Position numbers and translations under genes: made by a program. DNA of 64,000 bases, taken from Chinchilla lanigera (taxonomy: Eukaryota > Chordata > Mammalia > Rodentia > Chinchillidae). Under the pieces are notes generated by a model. It was given only the letters and a program-made list of their open reading frames with translations, had not been told where the DNA came from and did no database searches. Positions 35,831 through 46,901 of this stretch are shown piece after piece. The stretch is taken from contig NW_004955487.1 in assembly GCF_000276665.1 (NCBI RefSeq), positions 8,031,584 to 8,095,583 on the forward strand, given 5' to 3'. Numbering within the stretch: position 1 is the first letter of the stretch; each line of letters opens with the position of its first letter.

Positions 35831-36198
35831 AGAAGTCTGATCCTTTCTGAGATCAGGCTGATGTGGATTGTAGTAGAAGTCTGTTATTAACCATCTCTGG
35901 CACACACTGGCTCGGAGAAGGTAGGCAGGATGTGATCCTCTTTCACACCACCGCTGCTGTGGCCCACGCCTCCTGTCTGTCTGGCTCTTCTGGTCTGACA
36001 GCTCTCTTATACCTACCGCCAAGCCCTATATCCTAATGGCTTTCCAGAAGTCTACCCAAATGCTGCCTCAGTGGTGTTCTGCCACTGCAAATTATACTCT
36101 CACCTGTTTTCTCCCTTACACTGCTTTATTTTTCCATTAATTGCATCATGTGACATTATCGAAAGTTATGGTGAATGTTTACATTTTTAAAAATTTTA

Positions 36199-36540
36199 TT
36201 ACAGTAAAAGCCACATTGTCGTGAATCCCCTCAGAACACTATTCCTTGTTTTGAACATACTAATTGCATTATCCTTGCTGGGATAATGCAGCAGTTCTGG
36301 AGGCTGAGGGTCTTTAGCTGCGCTGTCCTGGCTGCCTTGATGTCCAGTATGGATTTAAAATGTCTCCCTTTCATAGTCATTTTGACTTTGGGGAAGAGCC
36401 AAGAGTCACACATTGCCAGATCCAGTGACTAAAGTAGATGAAGACCCTGTACGATATTCATGTTTGACAGAAATTCTCATAGATTCTGATCAATGAGGGG
36501 TGATCAGAAAACACAGTGAATGCTGAAGTGAGAAAATTGA
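36199..36540 (-). mobile_element. Mariner-family element, copy A (3' truncated), transposase remnant on -
   Basis: The left end TTACAGTAAAAGCCACATTG sits next to TA and matches the ends at 52,431 and 57.91 kb. On the - strand about 36,385-36,437 reads as a decayed transposase: SLDLAMCDSWLFPKVKM preceded by a stop where mariners have Tyr. This is the region around the third catalytic Asp (PPYSPDLAPxDxxLF in the family). It continues KGRHFKSILDIKAARTAQL, typical of the mariner C-terminus. The opposite inverted repeat is missing, and a second partial copy begins at about 36,546 in the same orientation. Confidence 0.75.
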
Positions 36541-36545
36541 ATAGA

Positions 36546-36690
36546 GTATAAAACACATTGTCATTAATGCCCCTCAAGATGCTCAAAATATTCCTCCTTA
36601 CTTCAAACACATCCCATCTTTCGTGGAAAGACGTCTTTTCCTAGAAGTTTTTTTAAAAATTTAAATATATATCGTATTTATCAATCACCC
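36546..36690 (-). mobile_element. Mariner-family element, copy A' (left-end fragment)
   Basis: 'AAAACACATTGTCATTAATGCCCCTCAAGATGCTC..CCTCCTTACTTCAAACACATCC' aligns with the left end of the 57.9-kb copy in direct orientation, forming a head-to-tail pair with copy A. Transposase sequence is not reached. Confidence 0.6.
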
Positions 36691-36762
36691 TTTGCATAGT
36701 CTGATAGGGCTATCTGTGTGTCAGTCTGTCACCTTTGGCACTTAAGTTCTGTGACTGTAGAT

Positions 36763-36889
36763 ATTTGGTAACATTCTTTTTTTTTTTGGTTTTTCTCCGG
36801 TACCGGGAACTGAACTCACGACCTTGCGCTTGCCAGGCAGGCGCTTTTGCCGCTGAGCTAAATCCCCAGCCCCCATTTGGTAACATTCT
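36763..36889 (-). mobile_element. Young ID SINE with perfect 15-bp target-site duplication
   Basis: The body (36,778-36,874) is in antisense with a T-rich tail. Read on -, it starts GGGGGCTGGGGATTTAGCTC, carries an A box (TAGCTCAGCGGCAAAAG) and a B-box region (GTGAGTTCAGTTCCCGG), and ends CCGGAGAAAAACC then A-rich. Perfect direct repeats ATTTGGTAACATTCT flank it at 36,763-36,777 and 36,875-36,889. It is close to a master-type ID and clearly recent. Confidence 0.95.
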
Positions 36890-37384
36890 ACTTTGTGGTT
36901 TTTCCAATAATAGTTGGTAAAAGAACATTATTTGAATGAATGAATCAAATATGATCACTGGATATAAGTTCAACCAGTTTAAGAATATCCCATCGTAATC
37001 ACACCCACAAATGGAAAAGAGTCAATAGCCTCAGGAGTCACCTGTTTGTACTGAGGTATCTGTGTCTATTATAGGGTCTCTGGAAAAATAAACTCGTAAT
37101 AGTCTGGACCTACTGTGAAAGGTAAAACTGGATTTAACAGAGCCATTGTGCAGATCCAGAGAGTGACCTGAAAGGAGGGAAATCCAGTAAGCAGAAAAGA
37201 TACACCTCCTTGCCTTTCACATTTCTCTTACCACAGAGCTAAACAGTGTATTTTCTCTTTTTGAACCAGTAGAGAGAGGGGGCAGCAGGTGGACAGAGGT
37301 GAGGAAAGAAGCAGCATGCCCTCCGCAGTGACTACCAATGGCTCTCTGGGTCCTATCCAGTGGATGACCCAGGCACCTGGCCTG

Positions 37385-37765
37385 CCTGCAAGTTGGTTGT
37401 CCTAATCACTTTCCTGGTCGCTGGGAGAAATATCTGACACCACTAACTTAGAGGATCAGAGGTTCACTTTAGCTCACAATTTCAGAAATCTCAGTTTTGG
37501 CATGTTTGGCTGCTCCAAAGCAAGAAGGTCTGGTACAAGGGTCTGGCAGAGGAGACCTGCAGGGGTCATGGTGGCTACGAAGCAGACAGAGATGAGAGGC
37601 ATCAGGGAGAGAGGTGAAAACCCTTCCAGGTCTCACCCCAGGGACCTTTTCCTCTTCCATTCAGGTCTGACACCTCTGTTTCCCAGTGCTCTTCCAAACA
37701 CTTCACCTATGTGCACACGAGGCCTTGGGAAACAGTCTCAGTATCAATCATAACACAGAGCTTCC
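37385..37765 (-). repeat. URR1-like interspersed repeat, copy 7
   Basis: Shares 'TTCACTTTAGCTCACAATTTCAG', 'TGGCTGCTCCAAAGCAAGAAG', 'GTCATGGTGGCTACGAAGCAGA' (reverse of the CCTGGCTACCATGATG block of copy 4) and 'GGCCTTGGGAAACAGTCTCAG'. Open frames of 63-113 codons overlap it and are not genes. Confidence 0.6.
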
Positions 37766-38324
37766 TCAGAATACACTCCTGTCTTCCACTGTTAGAAGAG
37801 CGTAATGGAGTTCTGGAAGCCCCTGCTCTGTTCCTTGTTTGGTCTGGATCTAACTTCTGCATTCACATCGTGAACAGTAATAGTTCAAAGCATGTCCATC
37901 TCACCATTTTACTAACTATGTCACAAAATGGAAGCAACTCAATACCCACCTATGAGAGAAAATTTGAATCTGTCGTAAAGTCAAGAGAATATGGTGGAAG
38001 AGTATCTCAAGACATAAAAGTGCCCAGGATTAACTGGTACATACAATTGTAGGTGGCCAAAGAATATATTAGCATAAAGCTAATTCTGTAAGGAAAGAAA
38101 GAAAACACATATTGTATACAGGATAACAAGATAACAATAAATACATCAATGGATTATAAATTATTTCTGTATGGAAAATTATGATTTCTCTCCTTTTCAT
38201 AGTTTTTAACTTTCCAAAGTAATAAAAATTATAGTAATAATTATAATAATGGATATTAAAAATCATATGACACTCTGTACTGAGACATATCCAAACAAAA
38301 TATATATATTAATTAATTTCATTC

Positions 38325-38440
38325 AATGTAGCTGTTAAGTTATTATTGTACTCATTTTGTAATTGTGAAAAAGAGGAAAAACAAGATACAGAGAATGTAA
38401 GTATTTTGCATTTATCCCAAAGTGCTACAATGAATGAATG
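38325..38440 (+). mobile_element. Possible MIR fragment
   Basis: 'TTATTGTACTCATTTTGTAATTGTGAAAAAGAGG..ACAAGATACAGAGAATGTAAGTATTTTGC' resembles the MIR 'ttttacagatgaggaaactgaggcacagagaggttaagtaac' segment. Confidence 0.4.
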
Positions 38441-38444
38441 TTAA

Positions 38445-39585
38445 TTCCAAGGTTTAGAAAAGCCCATAAATCACCAATAAATAAATCAGGGATTGATTTC
38501 TAGAATCTCTTTTAAGTATTTCACAATCTAATTTTGAAGTCACACAAAACTGGCTATGGAGCTAATTTTCTTGAACCTCTAGGAGAAAAATCCATCAGAA
38601 AATTTTCTGGTTGCTTTTGGACTAAAATAACAATTTACTCCGTGGAAATATCAGGGGCCAGGAGGGTTTGTGGGAGAAAAACACTGAACCCCAGGCAATA
38701 CTCATCAGCCTGCTAATTCAGCTTTAAAGTTGAGAGAGTCAAAAGCTATGCAAATTTGCCTTAAATATATTCTATGCAATGGGCTCTGACACCTTTAGGT
38801 GTCACAAAAATCAATAGCAAACACTTCAATGGCTGGGCTTTTCCAGTGTGTATGCAGAAATGCTTTCAGTCCCTCCCTTCTTGCAACACTGTTAGTGACC
38901 TTCGTCTCTTCTCTATTTGTAGGAGCTCAGATTGCCTTGACTGCTAATGTACAGATTCCTTTAAGCCACAGAAATCAGTGTACAACTGAGGAGGTTGTTT
39001 ATTCTCAGATGCAGGTCTGGAAGGAGGAAATACATTTCTTGGAGTTTTCCAGCACTTGTCCTTTCTAGGAGGGTTCCTGGGAGGAGCACGTGTTCCTAGG
39101 AGGGTTAGTGCAGGGAGAATTGGAGATGTGCTTCATCCAAAGTATTTCTAATGATACAAAGAAGTTTGATAAAGATTATTATTTTGAAATGTTTCTTCTA
39201 ATAATTATATGCAGTATGATGGACAGTAATCAAATCTCATTTGACAATGGGACTACAAAAAATAACAATGAAATTAATTTGTCAAAGGTTACACAAACAA
39301 TGTTAGATGCCACAGTCTACGGAAAGACACTTGCCTAGTTCTGCATACATACTAGATACTAAGTGCAATTTTATTATCATTTTAAGAAATGTCTCTGGCT
39401 GTTATTAACACACATCTACTGATCCCCATTCTAGTTCTTTGTATTTGAACATTCCTTGTACAGTCCTGCACTGCATGGGCTGCTGTGATTACATCTGGAG
39501 AAGTCTAATTTCCACTTATCCTCAAAAGCCCATATTCAATCTCCCAAAGCCAAGGAGGAATTAATCATAAAACAAGAAATGTGTT
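38445..39585. other. No confident feature
   Basis: Includes open frames of 60-89 codons without recognisable homology. A MIR-like line may occur near 39.2-39.3 kb (GACAATGGGACTACAAAA..TTGTCAAAGGTTACACAAAC). Confidence 0.35.
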
Positions 39586-39589
39586 TATT

Positions 39590-39740
39590 TGTACAATATT
39601 TACCCTGCATCAAGCAGTTCTGTAAGGACTTTATGTATACTGTCACTTAATTTATACAAATATTTTATTGAGAAGATTCTTAAAATATCATTCTAATTTC
39701 AGATGAGGTAACTGCAGTGCAAAAAATTCAAGCAATTGGG
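39590..39740 (+). mobile_element. MIR SINE fragment
   Basis: 'CAAGCAGTTCTGTAAGGACTTTATGTATACTGTCACTTAATTTATACAA' then 'TTTCAGATGAGGTAACTGCAGTGCAAAAAATTCAAGCAATTGG' follows MIR order over about 140 bp. Confidence 0.7.
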
Positions 39741-40265
39741 AAAATGGAAGCAATTAAGGAAATAGAGATGGCCATCTTGACTTATATAATAATAGCAAAA
39801 TGTTCTCGGGAAGGTGTGAGACACCTACTCAGACCTAGTTCATAATAGCTGCTAAATAAATGCTTGTGGAAATAATAAATGTCATAGGAAAACATTTCAA
39901 GGTGTCAAGAATATGGCGTTGGGTAGAGGATTAATAAAGAAAATGATGGCTTTTGAAAAGGAATATTACCATATGTTAAATAAAACTTGGGGCTCAGCTA
40001 GGTTCCTCTAGTATCCCTGGATCCACATCTTGCCACTAAGTCTTGCTTATGAAATGTGTCCATCAGAGATGTTTGATGCTCTTAAGCAACATGCATTCTG
40101 GAACATCCTGCTCCCAGACCATTGGTGGCTTCAGAACTGGGGCACCCATGAGCAGCCATCATATTTGCATATTTCCAGGATTCAGTGTCTTGAGACTGAG
40201 AGCGTCTCTAGTGTGTTCTACTTAACCACAGCCCTCTCTCAATTCCCTGCTCCAGCCCCAACACC

Positions 40266-40391
40266 AAATACTGAAAATGGGCCTGGGGATATAGCTCAGC
40301 AGCACAAGCGCCTGCCTGGCAAGCACAAGGTCCTGAGATTGATTCCCAGTACCAGGACAAAAAAAAAGAGCCAATGACAAATGCTGAAAAT
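40266..40391 (+). mobile_element. ID SINE with target-site duplication
   Basis: The body (40,279-40,378) has a head GGCCTGGGGATATAGCTCAG, an A box (TAGCTCAGCAGCACAAG), a B-box region (GAGATTGATTCCC) and an A9 tail. Flanks AAATACTGAAAAT and AAATGCTGAAAAT agree at 12 of 13 positions. The 115-codon open frame on + passes through it by chance. Confidence 0.92.
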
Positions 40392-40759
40392 TATATGGTG
40401 ACTTAAAGGCGTTTTTAAAAAATAAAGTAGGAAAAATTTGCGAAAGGAAAGCAAATAAGGAAAATGAAAGAAATTATAACAATGAAGATGAAAAGAACTC
40501 ATCCTATTATTTTTCAAAATCATCATAAAAAGAAGCAGAAGAAAATGTTTCTGACCTAGCAGATGATCAGTGACCTCCTCCACCAAATAAGCTTCTCATT
40601 TCTATTCAAATAAATCATCTCTGTTTACATTGCATAGTGCTTGCACTTTGCTTATTTTTAGTGCTAAAGTAATATTTCTTACTGTTTACTTCCATGTAGA
40701 TTTGTTTCTTGAACATCTGAAAAGTAGAACGCCTGTTATTTTAATATGAGAATAAAGTG

Positions 40760-40852
40760 CTAATTCTCCTCTCCTATGTACATGAAATGATTGTGCTTCC
40801 TCTACTGTCTATAGCAAATTGCAAGTGTTCAATAAATGTCTGATGAATGATA
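40760..40852 (+). mobile_element. L2 3'-end fragment
   Basis: 'CCTCTACTGTCTATAGCAAATTGCAAGTGTTCAATAAATGTCTGATGAATGATAG' is a good match to the L2 terminus. Confidence 0.6.
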
Positions 40853-41449
40853 GTCCCAGAGGAACTTTGCGAACTTGGTTTATCTTCCACATACACAAAA
40901 AAATTAGAGACTTCCTTCTACAAAGGAAGAGAAAGAAAGGTCAAATTTTTGCTTCATAGCCTCAAATTATATATTGTTGTCTGCTAAGCCAAGTTAATGC
41001 TACAAGTATTAGCACTAAGAGACAGAAGAAAGGGGAGGAGGAAGAGAAGACACAGAGGTCAAAGCAGCTGGAGAGTGTAAATGGAATAGCAGAAACTAAG
41101 ACATTTAAGACATATGACCAGGGTTCCATCACCTCTTTCTAGGGTGTGAAATCCTACCTAAACTTTAAAGAGCTTCACTACAATCTCATCATTTCCTTGT
41201 AGGAATTGAAAAATACTTATCAGAGAAAAAACAACAACAACAAGGACATCACCTTGAAGGATGTACTTCAATCCAAGAATTATGATGCATTAGAAACATC
41301 ACAGAATTTTTAGACACAATGATCTGGTTTGCTTGAATTGTCACTTTTTCAATTTCTTTCTTGAGAAATAGTCTTCAAGATATTCATCTTTCAGAACTCT
41401 TGAGAAGATAAAATAGGGAACGATGTGAAAAGAACAATCACATTACCTT

Positions 41450-42090
41450 TCAGGTGGCGCATGCCCAACAGTGAGACTTTCCTTCCATCAGGAAGATGAA
41501 GTACATTTGTCCACAAGGCCTTGATTTCTCAGAAGCTGTCTTTACTGATATTTTTCATTTTTTCCTGATGCATGCCTGCCAGGATCATCTTCTGCCATTT
41601 ATGCTAATAATATTGGCGTTAAGGACCAGTCACCTGTAATGCAAACCATTTTCATAATCTAGGTTCTGTTGTTCCTTTGGATACCAATGCCCACTCATGT
41701 GTTACTGCAAGGACCTTTCTGCAGGAGGGGAGGACTCTGATGGTCCCTGTCTGTGTTGACAACTGACTGTCAGCCTTTGGATCATTGATAAAAATCACCT
41801 TGGCTTCCCCAGGAAGTCTCTATTTTAACCTTTTTAAAAGAAACATCCCTTGACTCATTGATAATCTCTTCAGAATAGAAAGGTAGCTCAGCAGCAAAAT
41901 TTTCTCTAATAGATTTCCTAATGTGCCATATTTGCTGCTTTGTCTGGGATGCAGTAACTCATTACGAACTGTGCAGGCAGTGCCACCAGGAGGACCCACA
42001 GCTGGTGGCTGAACCCAGACAAAGACAGCTCTAGTGCCCACTGTGGCACCTCTGTCATCCACCTTCCTGATCAAATGTGCTGTTCCTTGG
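41450..42090 (-). pseudogene. Candidate retro-pseudogene fragment, parent unknown
   Basis: On the - strand several protein-like stretches appear in order but in shifting frames. They are IRKVDDRGATVGTRAVFVWV near 42.07 kb, ELPFYSEEIINESRDVSFKK near 41.85 kb, a stretch containing EPRLDYENGLHYR near 41.66 kb, and LPDGRKVSLLGMRHLKG near 41.48 kb. Frames change between them and stops intervene, as in a decayed coding sequence without introns. I do not recognise the parent protein, and part of the signal may be chance. Composition is close to the surroundings, and no clear poly(A) or direct repeats are visible. Confidence 0.25.
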
Positions 42091-42159
42091 CTTCACTGCT
42101 AGTGTTTATATTTTACTGTCAGAACTAGGCATCCACTGCATAGACAGCTAATGCTGTAA

Positions 42160-42161
<2 letters not shown>

Positions 42162-42192
<31 letters not shown>
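42162..42192. repeat. (TG)n microsatellite
   Basis: Pure dinucleotide run followed by degenerate CATGTGCGCGTG. Confidence 0.97.
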
Positions 42193-42193
<1 letters not shown>

Positions 42194-42525
42194 ATGTGCG
42201 CGTGTAGGCACGTGCTTACACACATGCTCAGGTGCTTTGATCAATAAAAAGACTTTTCCCTCCATTTTTAAAAATAAATAAGATCACAATGTGCCAGATT
42301 CTGCCATCTGCTAAACTTATTTAAAATATTTACTCAGGGCACCCTGGACATAAAGCATCACATTTATGCAAAGTTCTTTAACAAATGATGTGTTTCGTCA
42401 GAGAAACGTAAATATTTTGTGATCACTGGCACATCAATATATTTCACAAATTTGCATTTAAAGAAGCTTTGGGAATGGCCATCCTCAAGACTATATTTTT
42501 ACACTCTTATAGACAGCCACATGTG

Positions 42526-42529
<4 letters not shown>

Positions 42530-42575
<46 letters not shown>

Positions 42576-42578
42576 ACA
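42530..42578. repeat. (CA)n microsatellite
   Basis: About 24 units with one CT interruption at the right end. It lies 340 bp from the (TG)n tract, so the two form complementary alternating purine-pyrimidine runs. Confidence 0.97.
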
Positions 42579-42929
42579 GTGTAACTGCTGCAATTAAAGA
42601 ACTTCATGTCAGTAAATGTCTCATTTTGCCATCAGCTATACCCCAGGTGCCCAGACATCCTTTGCCTTATGAAATCTACACATAAAGGGGACTGCTTACT
42701 TGCCAGCTCGGTTGTCTTTCTTCCAAGACACCATCTGCAGTGTGGAGCCCCATTTAGTCATGAGAACAAGAAATCACAATGGTACAGGAAACAATCAACT
42801 GTGACTTTACTTCCTTCCTGCAGGAGGTGCTTCCATAAGAACACACTGCCATGTTGATCTCAAAACCATAGCAGCATGATGTACATGGTGCTTTAAGACT
42901 GAGTGGTGCGGAGATCGTCAACAAGATGG

Positions 42930-43035
42930 AACCACCTTCCCCTCAGTTCTTTAATCTGTACAATGGGATGATTTTCACTGTTGAAGAGGTTAAAACGATA
43001 CAATCCATGTGAAAACATTTTTAATCTTCAAAATG
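42930..43035 (+). mobile_element. MIR SINE fragment
   Basis: 'CCTCAGTTCTTTAATCTGTACAATGGGATGATTTTCACTGTTGAAGAGGTTAAAACGATACAATCCATGTGAAAACA' follows the MIR core and 3' half. Confidence 0.75.
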
Positions 43036-43546
43036 CTTAACTCCTGTATTATTATGATAAATTCATATATTATCTAAGTAAGATACATATATATCACATT
43101 ATAAAAACGTTTCTTATATCAAATTATACTAGAGAGTTTATTTATAGACCATCCTTTACTTTTTCTTACCACCATCTGTTATTCAATTGATTAAGTATAT
43201 GATAATGTAACTTTTGTAGAGTTTTTTTTTTTTTTTGAAGAAAAACTAAAATATAAGACTCACTCTCAATTTGTCACCAATGCCTGGGTCTAATAAATGG
43301 GTTTAATTTATTTTTTCTTCTGCTCTTACTACTTGGATCCCAGTGGGATAAACAGCATGTTCTCCTCGATAGAAACTAGATGGGGCTGCAGACTTATTTG
43401 GGTTAAGGCACACAGGCTTCAATACATATCAGAGAAGAAGTGAGCTGTAGTTATTCAGAGACTTGTTCATTTTCTGTAAACTATAGATGTTGTTTGGCCT
43501 AGTCTTTAGGGAGAGGGCATAATAAAATACACCCAAGACCTCTCAT

Positions 43547-43788
43547 CCATAAGCAGTATAACCCAGAATCAATTTCTTCCTTAAGGATAAGGGAAGAAAA
43601 TGCCATCATCCACACTTAACATGTGACAAGACTCTCCCCGCTACTAGTCACTGCAGTATAAGCAGTATAACCCAGAATCCATAAGCAGTATAACGCAGAA
43701 TCAATTTCTTCCTTAAGGATAAGGGAAGAAAATGCCATCATCCACACTTAACATGTGACAAGATTCTCCCCCCTACTAGCCACTGCCA
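43547..43788. repeat. 132-bp tandem duplication
   Basis: The unit starting CCATAAGCAGTATAACCCAG (43,547-43,678) is repeated from 43,679 with only a few differences (CCC/CGC, ACTCTCCCCG/ATTCTCCCCC, AGTC/AGCC). A further short partial copy of AGTATAAGCAGTATAACCCAGAATCC lies at the junction (43,655-43,680), probably the slippage seed. It holds no open frame of interest. Confidence 0.95.
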
Positions 43789-43789
43789 A

Positions 43790-45050
43790 AAAGGTGGGAA
43801 AATATAGGACTTTCATCATCACTGTAGAAATAAAGATTGATTTGGGCTCTTGTAACGCTCCAGTGTAAGTCCACAATCACCTTCACCATTCATTACGCCT
43901 CACGTTTCATTAACCACTTCAAGGTAACCTGAATCGTTAATTTCTACACAAAGAGAATCAGAGACCATCTCCTTAATAACTGCAACCCAGAGTTTAAAAC
44001 GGCAGAGGGTTTTCTCTTCTAAAATCCACAAGGACAAAAATAAGTACTTCTGCCAAATCAGCAGAGTATACAAGTCATAATTTTTTGTCTAACAATTTCA
44101 GAGAGATCTTCTAAGAAACTGAAGGTTCTTTGAGCCACCCATTGAGACAAGAAAGCCACTTTTTTTCCAAAGAAATTCATGAGGGAATCATTTCAGTCTT
44201 GGATGAGAAAGTTGTGAAGGACCAAAAAAACTGAAAATATATCTGAAGACTGCATAAATAGTGGAATAAGTTTTGATGAAAATGTTTTAGTTGTAAGATA
44301 GGAAAGAAAATATGGGAAGAGATCAAATAAGGGGATACAGTGATTACTTTATTCTCACTTGGGGTTCTATTGACACTGTAGATTACTCCAGGGCAGGTTT
44401 ATACTTTTGCCCATATCTGACAGCTGGGTGAATCCGTTGCCTAAGCTGTGAATTAAGGTTGTCTTTCACAAACAGCCATAGGATCTTTTTACCTGCTTCT
44501 GTAATGGGCTGAATCTTTGGAAAAGTGAATCTTCAACGTGATCACACCCTAAAGATAATTGTCACTGTGTTCCTGGGAATAAAAGTGTTTCCAAACATGT
44601 AATGGTAATGTGAGGATAAACAGTATTGTGAAGGGATCAGAGTTGTGAATCTAGGCTTCGATTATCTGGATTCCTTCTCAGATCTTCCACCAAGAATATG
44701 AGAAAGTCCCAGAAAATGGAAAAGCAAATTTACTCATGATTTGGCCAAATTGGGAGGACATCTATTCCAGCCTACAGAAAATATTTAAAAAAAAAAAAAC
44801 CTCCAATTTATAGAAGGAATGGAACAAAAGCCAGAAAATTAGCTGGACTTTGGCCCCTCTGGAGGCCCAGAAATAATGTAGGAAATCTGGTTCTATTAAA
44901 AATGTTTTGGTCTTCAGAATGGGATCAAAGTTTGCCTTGGGCACAAGGACACTGAAGAAATAGCTTAGCTTCAAAAATCTTAATTTTTAAGATCCACCGT
45001 AACAACTCAGTTGCAATACAAATTAATATTTGTGGACTAAGATAGCTTGC
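43790..45050. other. No recognisable gene or repeat
   Basis: AT-rich. Open frames are at or below 71 codons with no recognisable homology. Confidence 0.4.
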
Positions 45051-45059
45051 ATAAAATAG

Positions 45060-45200
45060 CTTCCCATCCATTAATTTATTTAATTTTAAAACTGTGAAAG
45101 AAGTCCTTCTATCTCCACCTTCCACAGGAGGAAGTTAATACTCAGAATGTCAAAGAACTTAGTCACACAGAAAGAAATTAAAGCCATATACGCAGATCAT
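45060..45200 (+). mobile_element. Possible MIR fragment
   Basis: 'CATTAATTTATTTAATTTTAAAACTGTGAAAGAAG' and 'CTCAGAATGTCAAAGAACTTAGTCACACAGAAAGAAATTAAAGCC' resemble the MIR 3' half (..gaggttaagtaacttgcccaaggtcacacagc). Confidence 0.45.
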
Positions 45201-45204
45201 GGCA

Positions 45205-46670
45205 GCTTGTTCTTTTGAGCACAAGTGGTTGGAGGGATAGGGGAAGGATGGATGGAGGAAAAGAGGGATTATGTAGCCCCTCAACTTGTGGTTCCCAATC
45301 TTGGTGAATGCTTATCCACAGCAGTATTTACTATTGTTCTATGCATCTATAATGTCATCAGTCAAAAAAGAAGATTGCCTCCTTTAAATTCCCATGCTTT
45401 TCATTAGTACTTTCCTTGCTCTTTTTGTCGTCCTTGTTGCAAATCCCCTTGAGTGATGAGCATTTAGCCAACATTTACTGGGACCAAGACTCTGTCCTCA
45501 GTGCATTTGTACTACGATAAACTGGGCAGTGGTCCTTAAGCATAACTTCATTCTAATTCTAGAGCCTGTGTATAATACCTCATGTGGGAAAGGGACCTAG
45601 CAACTCTGATTTAGCTAAGGAAGTTGAGATAGGGAGATTATTTTGTATTACATAAGTGAGCACTTGATGTAGTATACAAGCGTCCCTGCAAAAAGAAGCC
45701 AGAGGTTACATAGTACAAAGAGACAGAAGGCAAGCTGGGATACCAGAAACAAGATGAAACTTACTGGCTTTGAAGATGGCGGTTGGGGTAGGAAGCAAGC
45801 CACACAAGGAATGCATTTCCAAAATATGGAAAAATCAAGGAATCTTCTTTTCTCCTGGGCCTTCCAGGGAGAGCACCAATCTGCTTGTCTTTGACTTTGA
45901 CCCAGCTATGCTGATTTCAATCTCTGACCTCCACAGCTGCAAGAGAATGAAATGGGGGAAGTAGGGGTTGGTACCTTTCTCCTCCTTTGTGGTTGTCATG
46001 GCAACTGTAAGACATTTACATATTTACACTTATGGATGTGACTTCATGGATGGTGATCCCCAATAACCTGGCTCCAGAGTCAACACCGGGAACCGTTATC
46101 CAATGCAAACTTCTTGAGAAATTGTGGATTCTGTTTGTAAATGTTAACCATCTATTTTTATATCCCACTCTTGGAATACTTAAAACAGCACTTCATGTAA
46201 ATTAGTTATTTCACAAACATTTTACCTTCACTAAAAGTTTTATATATTTCTGGCTCATTATGCAATATTTGAGAAATACAAGTAAAATACCCATAATTTT
46301 CAAATCTTAGATCCCAGAAATAAGCACATTTAACACCCAAGTATTTATTATTCTGTAATTTTAAGCTGATATTTAGTTTGTTAGTTTTACATTGCTGCAG
46401 ACTAGAATTATGTATTCTGTATATATGTTATATTTTTATATTTTTCTTCCTTATACTGAACAATGTAGGCTTTAATTACAATGTCACAATTTTCTTCTCA
46501 GAATATCTTGTTCTTTTGTTTTTATTTTTATTATGAATTTTAAGGGAAGGTGGCCAGGTTTGGTGGGAGGGAGGCAGAAGCCCACAGCTGAGCCTGTGGA
46601 ATGACTCCTTCTGACAAAGCAGTTATTCTGTCATTTGCTTTTAAGGAGATGCCTACATAGAAGAGTGATA
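45205..46670. other. No confident feature
   Basis: A segment at about 45.60-45.96 kb ('GAAGATGGCGGTTGGGG', 'GGGCCTTCCAGGGAGAGC', 'TCTGACCTCCACAGCTGCAAGAGAATGAAATG') resembles an old MER-type repeat common in mammals, but I could not place it. Confidence 0.3.
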
Positions 46671-46816
46671 GCAGCTGGCTACACATTTCAGTGCTGAACT
46701 ATTTCCTCAGAAAGCAAAAGTACTTCTCAATATATCCCAGAAACGAAGATGTCTCCATCAAGTTTATACTCATAGCAAGTGCTATGTTCTTTAATACCTT
46801 TATCAAAAAATGTACC

Positions 46817-46901
46817 AGTGCCTTTTGCACAGAAAAGGGTATTGAACAAAGTATTTTTTCAGTGCCTTTTGTACAAAAGAGAGTATTGAACAAAGTATTT
46901 C
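46817..46901. repeat. 44-bp tandem duplication inside the SSX2IP pseudogene
   Basis: AGTGCCTTTTGCACAGAAAA at 46,817 recurs as AGTGCCTTTTGTACAAAAGA at 46,861. Both are followed by GTATTGAACAAAGTATTT. 44 is not a multiple of three, so the event itself shifts the frame. Confidence 0.9.

Noticed and set aside
35642..36022. 126-codon antisense open frame
   Set aside because: Runs through an L1 3' end fragment and neighbouring non-coding DNA; no domain.
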